A stretch of DNA of 64,000 nucleotides from UBA11606 sp964504305. GTDB taxonomy: Bacteria > Actinomycetota > Acidimicrobiia > Acidimicrobiales > Aldehydirespiratoraceae. The position numbers and the translations under genes are program-made. Below the pieces are notes generated by a model that saw only the letters and a program-made list of their open reading frames with translations, was not told where the DNA came from and did no database searches. Of the stretch, positions 26,282 through 34,089 are shown piece after piece (position 1 is the stretch's first letter; each line of letters begins with the position of its first letter). The stretch lies in contig CAZDEB010000004.1 of assembly GCA_964504305.1 (NCBI GenBank), forward strand, positions 1 through 64,000, written 5' to 3'.

Positions 26282-27217
26282 ATGGCTATCGACCCTGGCG
26301 TGCTCGACACGCTCGACTCGGCAGTGGTGGGTCGTCGTCGCGAACTTGAGGTACTTATAGCGGCGCTGGCCGCGGAGCGTCACGTCTTGCTAGAAGGACC
26401 GCCTGGTACGGGCAAGTCCACAATCCTGCGCGAAGTCGCAGCGGCGATCGGTACCGGGTTCGTCTTCATCGAGGGCAACGCCGAACTGACCCCCGCAAGA
26501 TTGGCCGGGCAATTCGACCCGTCGCGGGTTCTTGACGAGGGCTACACCCCCGACGTGTTCGTCGACGGTCCCCTGGTCCAAGCACTCCGTGCTGGGTCTT
26601 TGCTTTATGTCGAAGAACTCAATCGCGTCCCTGAGGAGACGGTGAATCTGCTGATCACGGTCATGTCTGAGGGCGAACTCACGTTGCCGAGGCTCGGCCG
26701 AATCGAAGCCGCTGCCGGTTTTCGTTTGGTGGCGGCGATGAACCCCTTCGACAACGTCGGAACGGCCCGGGTCTCTAGCGCCGTATACGACCGCATGTGC
26801 CGTATTGCGATGGCGTACCAGACGCTCGACGACGAGAGCGACATCGTGGCGCGACGCTCGTCCGGTGATAATCGTGTCCTTCGTCGGCGAGCGGTTCTTG
26901 TCGCTCGAGCTACGAGAGTCCACCCCGACGTGCGGGTCGGTTCGTCGGTACGTGGCGCAATCGACTTGGTCGAAGTCGCACTCCAGCTCGCCAACCTGCG
27001 GGGAACAAGTCCAACCGATGCCGACACCGGCCTCGACGCTGCCTTAGTAGCTCTCTCGGGCCGTATCCGCCTCCAAGAAGGAGGCTCCAAGTCGGCCGAG
27101 GAAGTTGTCACGGAACTGTGGGAGGCGGTTCTCGAGCGTGAGAACCCGCGGCCCGACGAGGACGGCGAGTCGGGAAAAGCCCGCGCCCCGAGCGGGGCGA
27201 CTCCGGAACCCCGCTAA
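26282..27217 (+). CDS. MoxR-family AAA+ ATPase
   Basis: The 311-residue AAA+ ATPase has Walker A GPPGTGKST (residues 39-47, Lys45), Walker B LLYVEELNRV, sensor-1 AAMNPFDNVG, and a C-terminal lid domain. MoxR, NorQ and CbbQ relatives act with a VWA-domain partner as metal- or cofactor-insertion chaperones for dehydrogenases, NO reductase or Rubisco. The gene starts three bases after the alcohol dehydrogenase. The last 40 codons are Arg/Pro/Glu-rich and non-conserved in look. They contain the heptamer G-GGA-AAA at 27172-27178, followed by a hairpin, from which a -1 shift enters the VWA frame. Confidence 0.92.
   Translation: MAIDPGVLDTLDSAVVGRRRELEVLIAALAAERHVLLEGPPGTGKSTILREVAAAIGTGFVFIEGNAELTPARLAGQFDPSRVLDEGYTPDVFVDGPLVQALRAGSLLYVEELNRVPEETVNLLITVMSEGELTLPRLGRIEAAAGFRLVAAMNPFDNVGTARVSSAVYDRMCRIAMAYQTLDDESDIVARRSSGDNRVLRRRAVLVARATRVHPDVRVGSSVRGAIDLVEVALQLANLRGTSPTDADTGLDAALVALSGRIRLQEGGSKSAEEVVTELWEAVLERENPRPDEDGESGKARAPSGATPEPR
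27172..27199 (+). promoter_or_regulatory. candidate -1 ribosomal frameshift signal
   Basis: In the AAA gene frame the bases 27172-27178 read G GGA AAA, an X XXY YYZ slippery heptamer at which tandem Gly and Lys tRNAs could re-pair one base back. Five bases later CGCCCC (27184-27189) pairs with GGGGCG (27194-27199) around GAGC. The -1 frame is open from 27142 through the whole VWA gene to 28134. All three elements of a classical -1 signal are present. Function is inferred, not shown. Confidence 0.55.
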
Positions 27218-27348
27218 CCATCGAAGGTGACGACGCCCGTCAGGCACTCGCTGACGATAACCGCCGCACAACACCGCGCCCACAGCTGGCACGCGATCCG
27301 AAGTTTGACGAGATCAGCCCCGAGGTAGGCGAGATTGACGATGAGGCG

Positions 27349-28134
27349 TTGGCCGAGTTGGTCGAGGAAGACCCCGATCACGCACTGGCGATGCTTGCAG
27401 CGATGCGTTCGGCGACCGATTTGAAGCTGGCGGCGTTGGCGGCTCGGTTGGCTGGCCAAATTGTGCTCGACGTCGCCCGCACCGGGCCAGTCCAAGCCCG
27501 CGGCGTTGCCAAGCTGGCGACGTCGCCGGCCGACCGGGTCCAAGGTGACCTCGATCTGGACGCCAGTATCGATGCGCTGGTAACTGCTCGTGGCACCGAC
27601 AGTCCTCTTGACGCAGCCGATCTACGCATCCGCCACTGGACCAAGCCCGCCACCGCGGTTGCGTTGGTGATTGATCGGAGCGGTTCGATGAGCGGCCGCC
27701 GACTCGCTACGGCGGCGGTCGCGGCGGCGGCGTGTGCTCATCGGGCTCCGATCGACTGGTCGGTCATTGCCTTTGCCGATCGGGTCATTGCCATAAAGAG
27801 TCAGGGTGACTCGCGTTCGCCGAACGAAGTTGTTGACGATCTGTTGCGGCTGCGCGGTCAGGGCACGACCGATCTCGCAGCAGCTCTGCGTGCCGCGGCT
27901 GGTCAGCTCGACCGGTCCCGCGCCAAACGACGAGTGACGATCTTGATGTCGGATTGTCGAGCCACGAGCGGTGCGGCTGCTTTGCCGATCGCCCGCCAAC
28001 TCGACGAACTGTGCATCCTTGCACCCGCTGACGATGCCGAAGACGCCATGGACTTCGCCCGTAACTCCGGAGCCAGGGTCGCCACGGTTGAGGCCCCCAC
28101 TGACATCCCCGCCGCCCTCCAAAACATTTTGTAG
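27349..28134 (+). CDS. VWA-domain protein partner of the AAA ATPase; true 5' end uncertain
   Basis: From TTG 27349 the product is 261 residues with a von Willebrand A domain. The MIDAS is D109-R-S111-G-S113, then GQGTTDL and MSDCRAT. The same frame is open and looks coding from at least 27217 (TIEGDDARQALADDNRR...DEISPEVGEIDDEALAEL), yet it has no ATG or GTG in that stretch. The protein therefore either starts at a rare codon or is made as a -1 frameshift fusion with the AAA domain (about 617 residues). VWA partners of MoxR/NorQ/CbbQ proteins bind the client enzyme; the alcohol dehydrogenase just upstream is the likely client. Confidence 0.8.
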   Translation: MAELVEEDPDHALAMLAAMRSATDLKLAALAARLAGQIVLDVARTGPVQARGVAKLATSPADRVQGDLDLDASIDALVTARGTDSPLDAADLRIRHWTKPATAVALVIDRSGSMSGRRLATAAVAAAACAHRAPIDWSVIAFADRVIAIKSQGDSRSPNEVVDDLLRLRGQGTTDLAAALRAAAGQLDRSRAKRRVTILMSDCRATSGAAALPIARQLDELCILAPADDAEDAMDFARNSGARVATVEAPTDIPAALQNIL

Positions 28135-28191
28135 TTGGATTTGTGCACCGAAACCGGTGCTATCGCACCGAGTTCGGTGCACAAATCCAAC
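28134..28191. repeat. 19-base perfect inverted repeat with nested inner hairpin
   Basis: The arm GTTGGATTTGTGCACCGAA (28134-28152) is matched perfectly by its complement at 28173-28191. Inside, CGGTGC (28155-28160) pairs with GCACCG (28165-28170) over a TATC loop, separated by a two-by-two internal loop. The structure begins at the last base of the VWA stop codon and ends 41 bases before the glycosyltransferase start. It could be a strong terminator without a U-tract, or a mobile palindromic element. Confidence 0.85.
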
Positions 28192-28232
28192 AGGTCGTAG
28201 GGTTGGGGGATGGTGTTGTTGGGCGAGGTGCG

Positions 28233-29387
28233 GTGATACGGGTTGCGTTTGGGCATGACACGACCGAGTTCGGCGGGGTCGAGGTGGTGCTCAGTCGGGT
28301 TTTTGCGGGGCTCGATCGCGACCGCTTCGAGCAGGTCCTCGTGGTGCCAGACACCGATGACCCGTTCCGCCGGAGTCCTCAAGAGCTGATCGCGGAGGCC
28401 GAACTCGCAGGGGTTCGTGTCGAGAAGTTCCGTGCTCCTGGCTTGGGCGTTCTTGGTCAGATGCGAGAGTTCTTGTCGGCCTGGAAGCTGTTTCGGCGGG
28501 TTCGTCCCGACGTGTTGCACATCCACACTTCTCGGGTCATCGGTGCGAGGAAGCTCAGTTGGGCGGCATGGTGCGCTCAGGTGCCGGTAATCGTGCGTAC
28601 CGAGCACAACTCGCCGACAGCGTTTTCGCAGGCCGACCTTGGTCGCCGACGAATCCGCCTTTTTGATGCTGCCACGGATCGGATCTACACCGTGTCGTTT
28701 CACGATCGCCAGGAACAGATCGAATTGGTGCCCAGAGATTCGGCCAAGGTCGTTGCGGTGCAAAATGGTGTTGACCACCATAAGTACTCCCGATCGAATC
28801 CCGAAGTCGTCGGCCTTCTGCGTCCCGATGGTGTCGATGGCGACGTACTCGCGGTGGCGGTCGGGAGGTTGTCCCCGCAGAAGGGATTTGGCGACCTTGT
28901 CAAGGCTCACGCCGAGCTTCGTTCGCGGGGCGTCTCGGTGGCTTTGGCGATCGCTGGCACGGGTGAGCTTGAAAGCGAGTTGCGAGCGCTGGCCAAGACG
29001 CTCGGTGTCGAGGGGTCGGTGTGGTGGCTCGGTCAGGTTGATGATGTACGCCCGCTGCTTGCTGCGGCTGATATCGCGGTCATGTCATCGTTGCATGAGG
29101 GGTTCTCGTTGGCATTGCTCGAGATGATGTCGTTCGGACTGCCTACTGTTGTTACTGATCATCCAGGTCTGCGAGAGGCGATTGTCGAGGGCTCGACCTC
29201 GCTGGTTGTGCCACGATCGAACCCGGCCGAACTGGCTTCGGCCATAGCCGAGCTTGTCCAATCCGAGCCTCGTCGCAAAGAGATGGGCCGCGCCGCGCGC
29301 GCTCATGTCGAGGCTCATCACACTCTCGAGGCGTATCTCGCTCGGGTGGCGAACGAGTATGTCGAGTTGCTGGGACGGCGTGATTAG
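28233..29387 (+). CDS. GT4-family glycosyltransferase
   Basis: The 384-residue GT-B enzyme starts at GTG 28233, where the fold begins (VIRVAFGHDTTEFGGVEVVL); the open frame extends to 28143 but that part lies in a hairpin. The C-terminal GT4 donor site is clear: VAVGRLSPQKGF, then ADIAVMSSLHEGFSLALLEMMSFGLPTVVTD with the E-x7-E pair. GT4 enzymes transfer sugars from nucleotide-sugar donors with retention. The acceptor is unknown. It is on the mft strand between the AAA/VWA pair and mftF, but a strong hairpin separates it from the former. The stop overlaps the amidohydrolase on the other strand. Confidence 0.9.
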   Translation: MIRVAFGHDTTEFGGVEVVLSRVFAGLDRDRFEQVLVVPDTDDPFRRSPQELIAEAELAGVRVEKFRAPGLGVLGQMREFLSAWKLFRRVRPDVLHIHTSRVIGARKLSWAAWCAQVPVIVRTEHNSPTAFSQADLGRRRIRLFDAATDRIYTVSFHDRQEQIELVPRDSAKVVAVQNGVDHHKYSRSNPEVVGLLRPDGVDGDVLAVAVGRLSPQKGFGDLVKAHAELRSRGVSVALAIAGTGELESELRALAKTLGVEGSVWWLGQVDDVRPLLAAADIAVMSSLHEGFSLALLEMMSFGLPTVVTDHPGLREAIVEGSTSLVVPRSNPAELASAIAELVQSEPRRKEMGRAARAHVEAHHTLEAYLARVANEYVELLGRRD

Positions 29388-31093
29388 CGCGGGTCGCCCT
29401 GCGGTCCCCGGACGAGTCGTCCTGGCCGCTCACCTGTAAATGCGTCGTCGACGACTGTGAGCGCGCCACGGCAAATTGTGGCTGCGTACCCATGAGCCCT
29501 TTGCACGTAGCGTTTCGCGCCGGTCGGGAGGTCGTTCACGAGGTGTGGCAGTTCGACCCCGAGTGCGTCCATATCGATCACATTTACATCGGCTCGCATC
29601 CCTGGAGCGAGTAGACCGCGGTCGTTGAGGCCATACATCTCCGCGGTTTGTCGGGTTTGACGATGGATCAGCCATTCGAGCGGGAGTCGTTCACCCCGAA
29701 CACGGTCACGGGCCCAGAACTGCAACATGAAGGTTGGCATGCCACCGTCAGCGATGGTTCCGCAGTGGGCGCCGGCATCGGCGAGGCCCATCCGGGTGTG
29801 GGGGTGCTGATGAAGCTCCCACAGGTGATCGAGGTTGTGATTTGAGTAGTTGAATAGGGGGTAGTAGAGCAGTCCTCGGCCGTTCTCGGTCATGAGGTGG
29901 TCGTACGCGACTTCGGCGGGCTCGCGACCTTCTCGATCACCAATGGCTGCGCACGTGGCGGCGGGATCGGGTTCGTAGTCGGCTTCGCCGGCGAACGGGT
30001 AGAGCTTGTCCCAAGTACGGGTAATCGACGCGATGAAGTCGGACCACACCGCAGGGGTCTCGCGAATCATGGCGTCTCGAACGTCGCTTCGGCGCAGGTG
30101 CTCGAGCCGTTCTCGCTCGGTGAGTCCGGCGATCAGGCCCCATGTAGGTGTGAGCATGAAGGGGTTTACCGTTGCTGACCACGATTGGAGGATGCCGACC
30201 GGTCGGCCAGAGACTTGAGCCAACACGTTGAGTCCGTCGGCTTGGGCATCGTCGAGAAGTTGGAGATCTTCTCGCCAAAGGTCGGGGGCGTAGTCGGGTT
30301 GGTTGAGATTGAACACCACGGGCTGGTTGGTGACGGCCGCTACGTCGCGTAGCCAGCTGATCGAACCGGGTACTTCGGGGTGATGGATTGCGGCCTGAAA
30401 AACACCGTGACCGGCCGCCCTAATGGCGTTGGCTATCGCCACGAGTTCGCGGCTGGTGGCGAAGGTCCCCGGAACCAGTTCGCCGTCAACCGCCTTGTGT
30501 AGTGGTGTGCGCGAAGTCGAGAAGCCCAGCGCTCCACACTCCAGCGCTTCGCGGGTCAGCGCGGCCATGGCATCGATGTCTTCGGTGCGGGCATCGTCGA
30601 GGGCTCGTTCGGCCATCACGAATGCTCGGAGTGCGCCGTGCGGGATTTGTGCACCCAAGTCGAGAGTCCATGTCCGACTTTCGAGCGCATCGAGATATTC
30701 GGGGAATGTTTCCCATCCCCACTCGATTCCGTCGGTTAGCGCCGCGCCCGGGATGTCTTCGACGCCTTCCATCAGCTGAATGAGAAAGTCGCGTCGCTCG
30801 GGTGCGACGGGCGCAAACCCAACGCCACAGTTTCCCATTACTGCCGATGTGACACCGTGCCAGCTCGATGGTGTGAGGTCGGGGTCCCAGGTGGCTTGGG
30901 CGTCGTAGTGGGTGTGAGTATCGACAAACCCCGGAGCGATGACGCGACCATCGGCGTTGATCTCGCGTCGGCCGCGTCCGGCCGAACCGCCTACTGAGAC
31001 AATTTGTTCGCCGTCGATTGCGATGTCTCCGTGGGTCGACGCGGCGCCTGAGCCGTCGATTATTTGGCCGTTGCGGATCACGAGGTCGTGCAT
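29384..31093 (-). CDS. N-acyl-D-amino-acid deacylase/amidohydrolase
   Basis: The 569-residue metal-dependent amidohydrolase has the family start LVIRNGQIIDGSG and metal ligands His60 and His62 in VDTHTHYDAQ. Later are VMGNCGVGFAP, in which Cys is the expected metal ligand of D-aminoacylases, and the C-terminal GMRADVNVIDMD. D-aminoacylase-like enzymes hydrolyse N-acyl-D-amino acids; many actinobacterial members act on unknown cyclic or acyl amides. It is transcribed against the surrounding mft genes and overlaps the glycosyltransferase stop by four bases. Confidence 0.9.
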   Translation of the reverse strand: MHDLVIRNGQIIDGSGAASTHGDIAIDGEQIVSVGGSAGRGRREINADGRVIAPGFVDTHTHYDAQATWDPDLTPSSWHGVTSAVMGNCGVGFAPVAPERRDFLIQLMEGVEDIPGAALTDGIEWGWETFPEYLDALESRTWTLDLGAQIPHGALRAFVMAERALDDARTEDIDAMAALTREALECGALGFSTSRTPLHKAVDGELVPGTFATSRELVAIANAIRAAGHGVFQAAIHHPEVPGSISWLRDVAAVTNQPVVFNLNQPDYAPDLWREDLQLLDDAQADGLNVLAQVSGRPVGILQSWSATVNPFMLTPTWGLIAGLTERERLEHLRRSDVRDAMIRETPAVWSDFIASITRTWDKLYPFAGEADYEPDPAATCAAIGDREGREPAEVAYDHLMTENGRGLLYYPLFNYSNHNLDHLWELHQHPHTRMGLADAGAHCGTIADGGMPTFMLQFWARDRVRGERLPLEWLIHRQTRQTAEMYGLNDRGLLAPGMRADVNVIDMDALGVELPHLVNDLPTGAKRYVQRAHGYAATICRGALTVVDDAFTGERPGRLVRGPQGDPR

Positions 31094-31181
31094 GGTACGA
31101 ACCTAGTCCGGCACGGTGGTTCGCCCTGCAGCGCTGCGGTCTGGCGAGCAGTGGTCTGGCGAGCAGCGCTACGGTCTAACT

Positions 31182-31535
31182 GTGACCAGCAACGAGCTAG
31201 ATCGTGTGCGAGAGATCTGCCTGTCGTTTCCCGAGGCTGAGGAGCGCGAGACGTGGGGGCACCCTACGTTTCGGGTTCGTGATCGAATTTTTGTGTCGTC
31301 GGGTTTGGGTGACGATGACGGGCGCAGTCAGATGGTCGCGATGAAAGCGATCCCGGGCGAACAGGAGTCGCTCCTCGCCGAGGGACATCCGTTCTTTCGA
31401 CCCAAGTACGTGGGATCGAAGGGGTGGATTGGGATCGTTCTCGATGCCCAGACTGATTGGGGCGAGATCCGCGAATTGGTCGAGGACTCGTATCGCTTGA
31501 TCGCTCCGAAACGCCTGGTTGCCCAAATCAAATGA
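31182..31535 (+). CDS. MmcQ/YjbR-family protein
   Basis: The 117-residue protein has the double-wing, YjbR-like pattern: REICLSFPEAEERETWGHPTFRVRDRIF, then AMKAIPGEQESLL and a C-terminal GWIGIVLDAQTDWGEIRELVEDSYRLIAPKRL. Members are often annotated as DNA-binding, but their function is uncertain. GTG 31182 is chosen because upstream codons are low-complexity and contain a 13-base direct repeat. The stop overlaps the mftF start in ATGA, so the two are translationally coupled. Confidence 0.85.
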   Translation: MTSNELDRVREICLSFPEAEERETWGHPTFRVRDRIFVSSGLGDDDGRSQMVAMKAIPGEQESLLAEGHPFFRPKYVGSKGWIGIVLDAQTDWGEIRELVEDSYRLIAPKRLVAQIK

Positions 31536-32977
31536 CGGCGCACGAGGGGCTGGCTCCACCGGGTTTGATGGTGGAGCCCGATCCGACGCTTATGCGGCCG
31601 GGGTCGACCGAAAAGTTCGCCCGAAGGTTCGTGGGCGGGTCGCCGTTGCGTTCGCTGCGAGTCACCAGCCGCGGCGCCGAGTTGGTTGCCGGCTGGCTCG
31701 ATGGTCGACCGATCGGCGACTCACCGGCGGAACGCGGTCTTGCCCGACGGTTTCTCAACGCCGGTCTGGTGCATCCACAGGCCAATAAGTCCGTTCAGAT
31801 CGAATGCACGGTCGTGATTCCTGTGCGAGACGACGCGGTCGGGCTCGAGCAGACGCTGCGGGCGATAGGCGAGGGCAACGTAGTTGTTGTCGATGATGGG
31901 TCTGTCGATGGCGAGAAGGTCGTTGAGATTGCCGGACGGTACGGCGCCAAACTCGTCAGTCGAGCGTCATCGGCCGGACCGGGAGCGGCCCGCATGATGG
32001 CGATGGAGTTGGTGAGCACTCCTCTCGTTGCGTTCTTGGATGCCGGGGTCGTGCCGCAACAAAACTGGATCCACGAACTCAGGGGCCACTTTGTCGATGA
32101 GGCCGTAGTGGCCGTTGCTCCGAGGGTGCGGTCGGTGCCTGGTGCCACGGTTCGTGACCGCTATGAGCAAGACCAGTCTCCGCTCGACCTCGGGTCGCGC
32201 CCAGCGCCGGTGGGACCGGGACGAGTTGTGTCCTATGTCCCGTCGGCAGCGCTGGTGGTAAGGCGTGAGGCCTTTCTGGCCGCGGGTGGCTTTGATCCTT
32301 CGCTTCGTTTCGGCGAGGACGTCGACCTGGTCTGGCGGCTTGTAGCGGCGGGCTGGGTAGTTCGTTACGACCCATCGGTGGAGGTCACCCATGCTCCGAG
32401 ATCGTCATGGCGGCGCTGGTGGCAACAGAGAGTCGGGTATGGCTCGTCGGCCGCGGTGCTCGGGCTCCGCCATGGCGGTGCGGTAGCGCCGGCACGCGGG
32501 ACTCCGCTGACCGTAGCGGCGGTCGCGGCGGGCGCGGCCGGCCATCCAATCGTCGGGTCGGGGTTGGCGGGTTTGGCATTCGAGTCCGCTCGGCGTTCGC
32601 TGACCGACGTTGTCGGCGCTGATCTCGCGACGAAGGTGGCGCGGCGAGGGCTGGTCGGCTCGGCGCGCGCCTACGTGGCGGCTCTGACGAGAGTCTGGTG
32701 GCCGATTACTGCTCTTGTCGCGCTCGCTTTTCCAAGAAGTCGGCTCTCGTTATCGACGATGATCGTCGTTGGTGCCGCCGCTGATTGGTACGACAGCGAG
32801 CGCAACATTGCGGCACCGAACGGTATTGCCTTGAAGGTGCTCGACAACCTTGCGTACGGAGTTGGCGTGTGGCGGGGTTGTCTCGCCAAACGGTCGGTCG
32901 TGGCTTTGCGCCCGTCGGTTGCTCGTGGCCGGGTTGGTTCGGTGTCTGCCCCGCCCGCTACGGTCCGACCCGTATGA
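31532..32977 (+). CDS. mftF: mycofactocin glycosyltransferase MftF
   Basis: The 481-residue protein has an N-terminal PqqD-like region typical of MftF (about 15-90). The GT2 domain follows, with VVIPVRDD, the donor-binding VVDDGSVDG, FLDAGVV, and the acceptor region GEDVDLVWRL; the GED corresponds to the catalytic ED. Several hydrophobic helices occupy the last third. MftF decorates pre-mycofactocin with a short beta-1,4-glucan chain. ATG 31532 overlaps the upstream stop, and the serine hydrolase overlaps its own stop. It lies about 9 kb from mftD, an unusually loose arrangement. Confidence 0.92.
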   Translation: MTAHEGLAPPGLMVEPDPTLMRPGSTEKFARRFVGGSPLRSLRVTSRGAELVAGWLDGRPIGDSPAERGLARRFLNAGLVHPQANKSVQIECTVVIPVRDDAVGLEQTLRAIGEGNVVVVDDGSVDGEKVVEIAGRYGAKLVSRASSAGPGAARMMAMELVSTPLVAFLDAGVVPQQNWIHELRGHFVDEAVVAVAPRVRSVPGATVRDRYEQDQSPLDLGSRPAPVGPGRVVSYVPSAALVVRREAFLAAGGFDPSLRFGEDVDLVWRLVAAGWVVRYDPSVEVTHAPRSSWRRWWQQRVGYGSSAAVLGLRHGGAVAPARGTPLTVAAVAAGAAGHPIVGSGLAGLAFESARRSLTDVVGADLATKVARRGLVGSARAYVAALTRVWWPITALVALAFPRSRLSLSTMIVVGAAADWYDSERNIAAPNGIALKVLDNLAYGVGVWRGCLAKRSVVALRPSVARGRVGSVSAPPATVRPV

Positions 32978-34089
32978 CCAAGATCGTTCTCCCAAGGCTC
33001 ATCGATCTACTCGACCGTTGTCGACGCGAGGTCGACGAAGGCCGGCTCCCCGGATGCCAGATTGCGGTCGGGTTCGAGGGCGAGATAATCGAGTTCGCGG
33101 CCTTTGGCGAAGCCAACCTCGACCAACGGTTCCATCTGTATTCGGCGGTGAAGCCGACGGTCAGTCTGACGGTGCTCGAGTTGGCCGCGGAGGGTCTCAT
33201 CGATCTGGAGGCACCGGTGGCGTCGACCCTTCCGAGCTTCGCTGACAACGGCAAAGCCAACATCACCGTGAGTCAGGTGATGTTGCACGCGGGCGGCTTC
33301 CCATCGGCGCCGATTGGGCCGAACGAGTTCACCGACCGACCAGCGAGACTCGAACGTTATGGTTCCTGGCGGACCACCTTTGAGCCGGGTTCGGCCTATG
33401 AGTATCACCCGTCGTCGGCTCAATGGGTCCTGGGCGACCTGATCGAAGAAGTGACCGGCCGTCCGTTCGCCGACGTGATCGAAGAGCGGGTGATGGCCCC
33501 TGCGGGAGTCGGGCGCTGGCTGGCGATCCCCCTCGATCAGCAGGCCGATATTGCTGATGTGTTCGATGTCGGCGATCCGATGGATCCCGCCGAGTTTCGG
33601 GAACTTTTCGGGATCGACCTGCCGGTCACCGAGGTCACCAACGATGCGCTGCGATTGTTCAACGATCCGGCGATTCGGGCTGCTGGCTCGCCCGGTGGCG
33701 GCGGGGTAGCTAATGCGGCGTCGGTGGCTCGCTGGTATCAAGCGATTTTGCACGACGATGGTCAGATCCTTCGCCCTGAGGTCAAGACCGATGCGCTCAA
33801 GACGATCCGTCAAACCCACCGCGATTATTTGGGTGTGCCGGCCAATCGCACTCGTGCATTCACCGTGAGCGGCGGCGATGGCAAGGCATCGGGCCGAGGT
33901 CACGGCCATTCGGTTGGCCCTTGGACCTTTGGCCACGGTGGCGCAAAGGGGCAGATTGGATGGGCCGATCCATCAACTGGTGTGTCGATCGGTTTTGTGA
34001 CCAACGGACTCGATCGTGACGACCTCCGCTACAACCGCCGCTCGATCGCTATCTCGTCAAAGGCCGGGCTGCTGACTACTGCGGTCTGA
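32974..34089 (+). CDS. beta-lactamase-fold serine hydrolase
   Basis: The 371-residue protein belongs to the class C beta-lactamase/esterase (PF00144-type) fold. The nucleophile motif SxxK is Ser57-Ala-Val-Lys60 in LYSAVKP. The tyrosine-containing loop is YEYHPSSAQWVLGDLIEEVTG, and the KTG-equivalent is HGGAKGQIGW near the end. There is no signal peptide, so a cytosolic esterase or peptidase is more likely than an antibiotic hydrolase. ATGA overlap with the mftF stop suggests translational coupling and hints at a role in the mycofactocin pathway. It converges with the MFS gene by 14 bases. Confidence 0.88.
   Translation: MTKIVLPRLIDLLDRCRREVDEGRLPGCQIAVGFEGEIIEFAAFGEANLDQRFHLYSAVKPTVSLTVLELAAEGLIDLEAPVASTLPSFADNGKANITVSQVMLHAGGFPSAPIGPNEFTDRPARLERYGSWRTTFEPGSAYEYHPSSAQWVLGDLIEEVTGRPFADVIEERVMAPAGVGRWLAIPLDQQADIADVFDVGDPMDPAEFRELFGIDLPVTEVTNDALRLFNDPAIRAAGSPGGGGVANAASVARWYQAILHDDGQILRPEVKTDALKTIRQTHRDYLGVPANRTRAFTVSGGDGKASGRGHGHSVGPWTFGHGGAKGQIGWADPSTGVSIGFVTNGLDRDDLRYNRRSIAISSKAGLLTTAV

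Noticed and set aside
32974..34089. Antibiotic-hydrolysing class C beta-lactamase
   Set aside because: No signal peptide, an atypical Tyr loop and no clear KTG; coupling to mftF favours a cytosolic esterase or peptidase.
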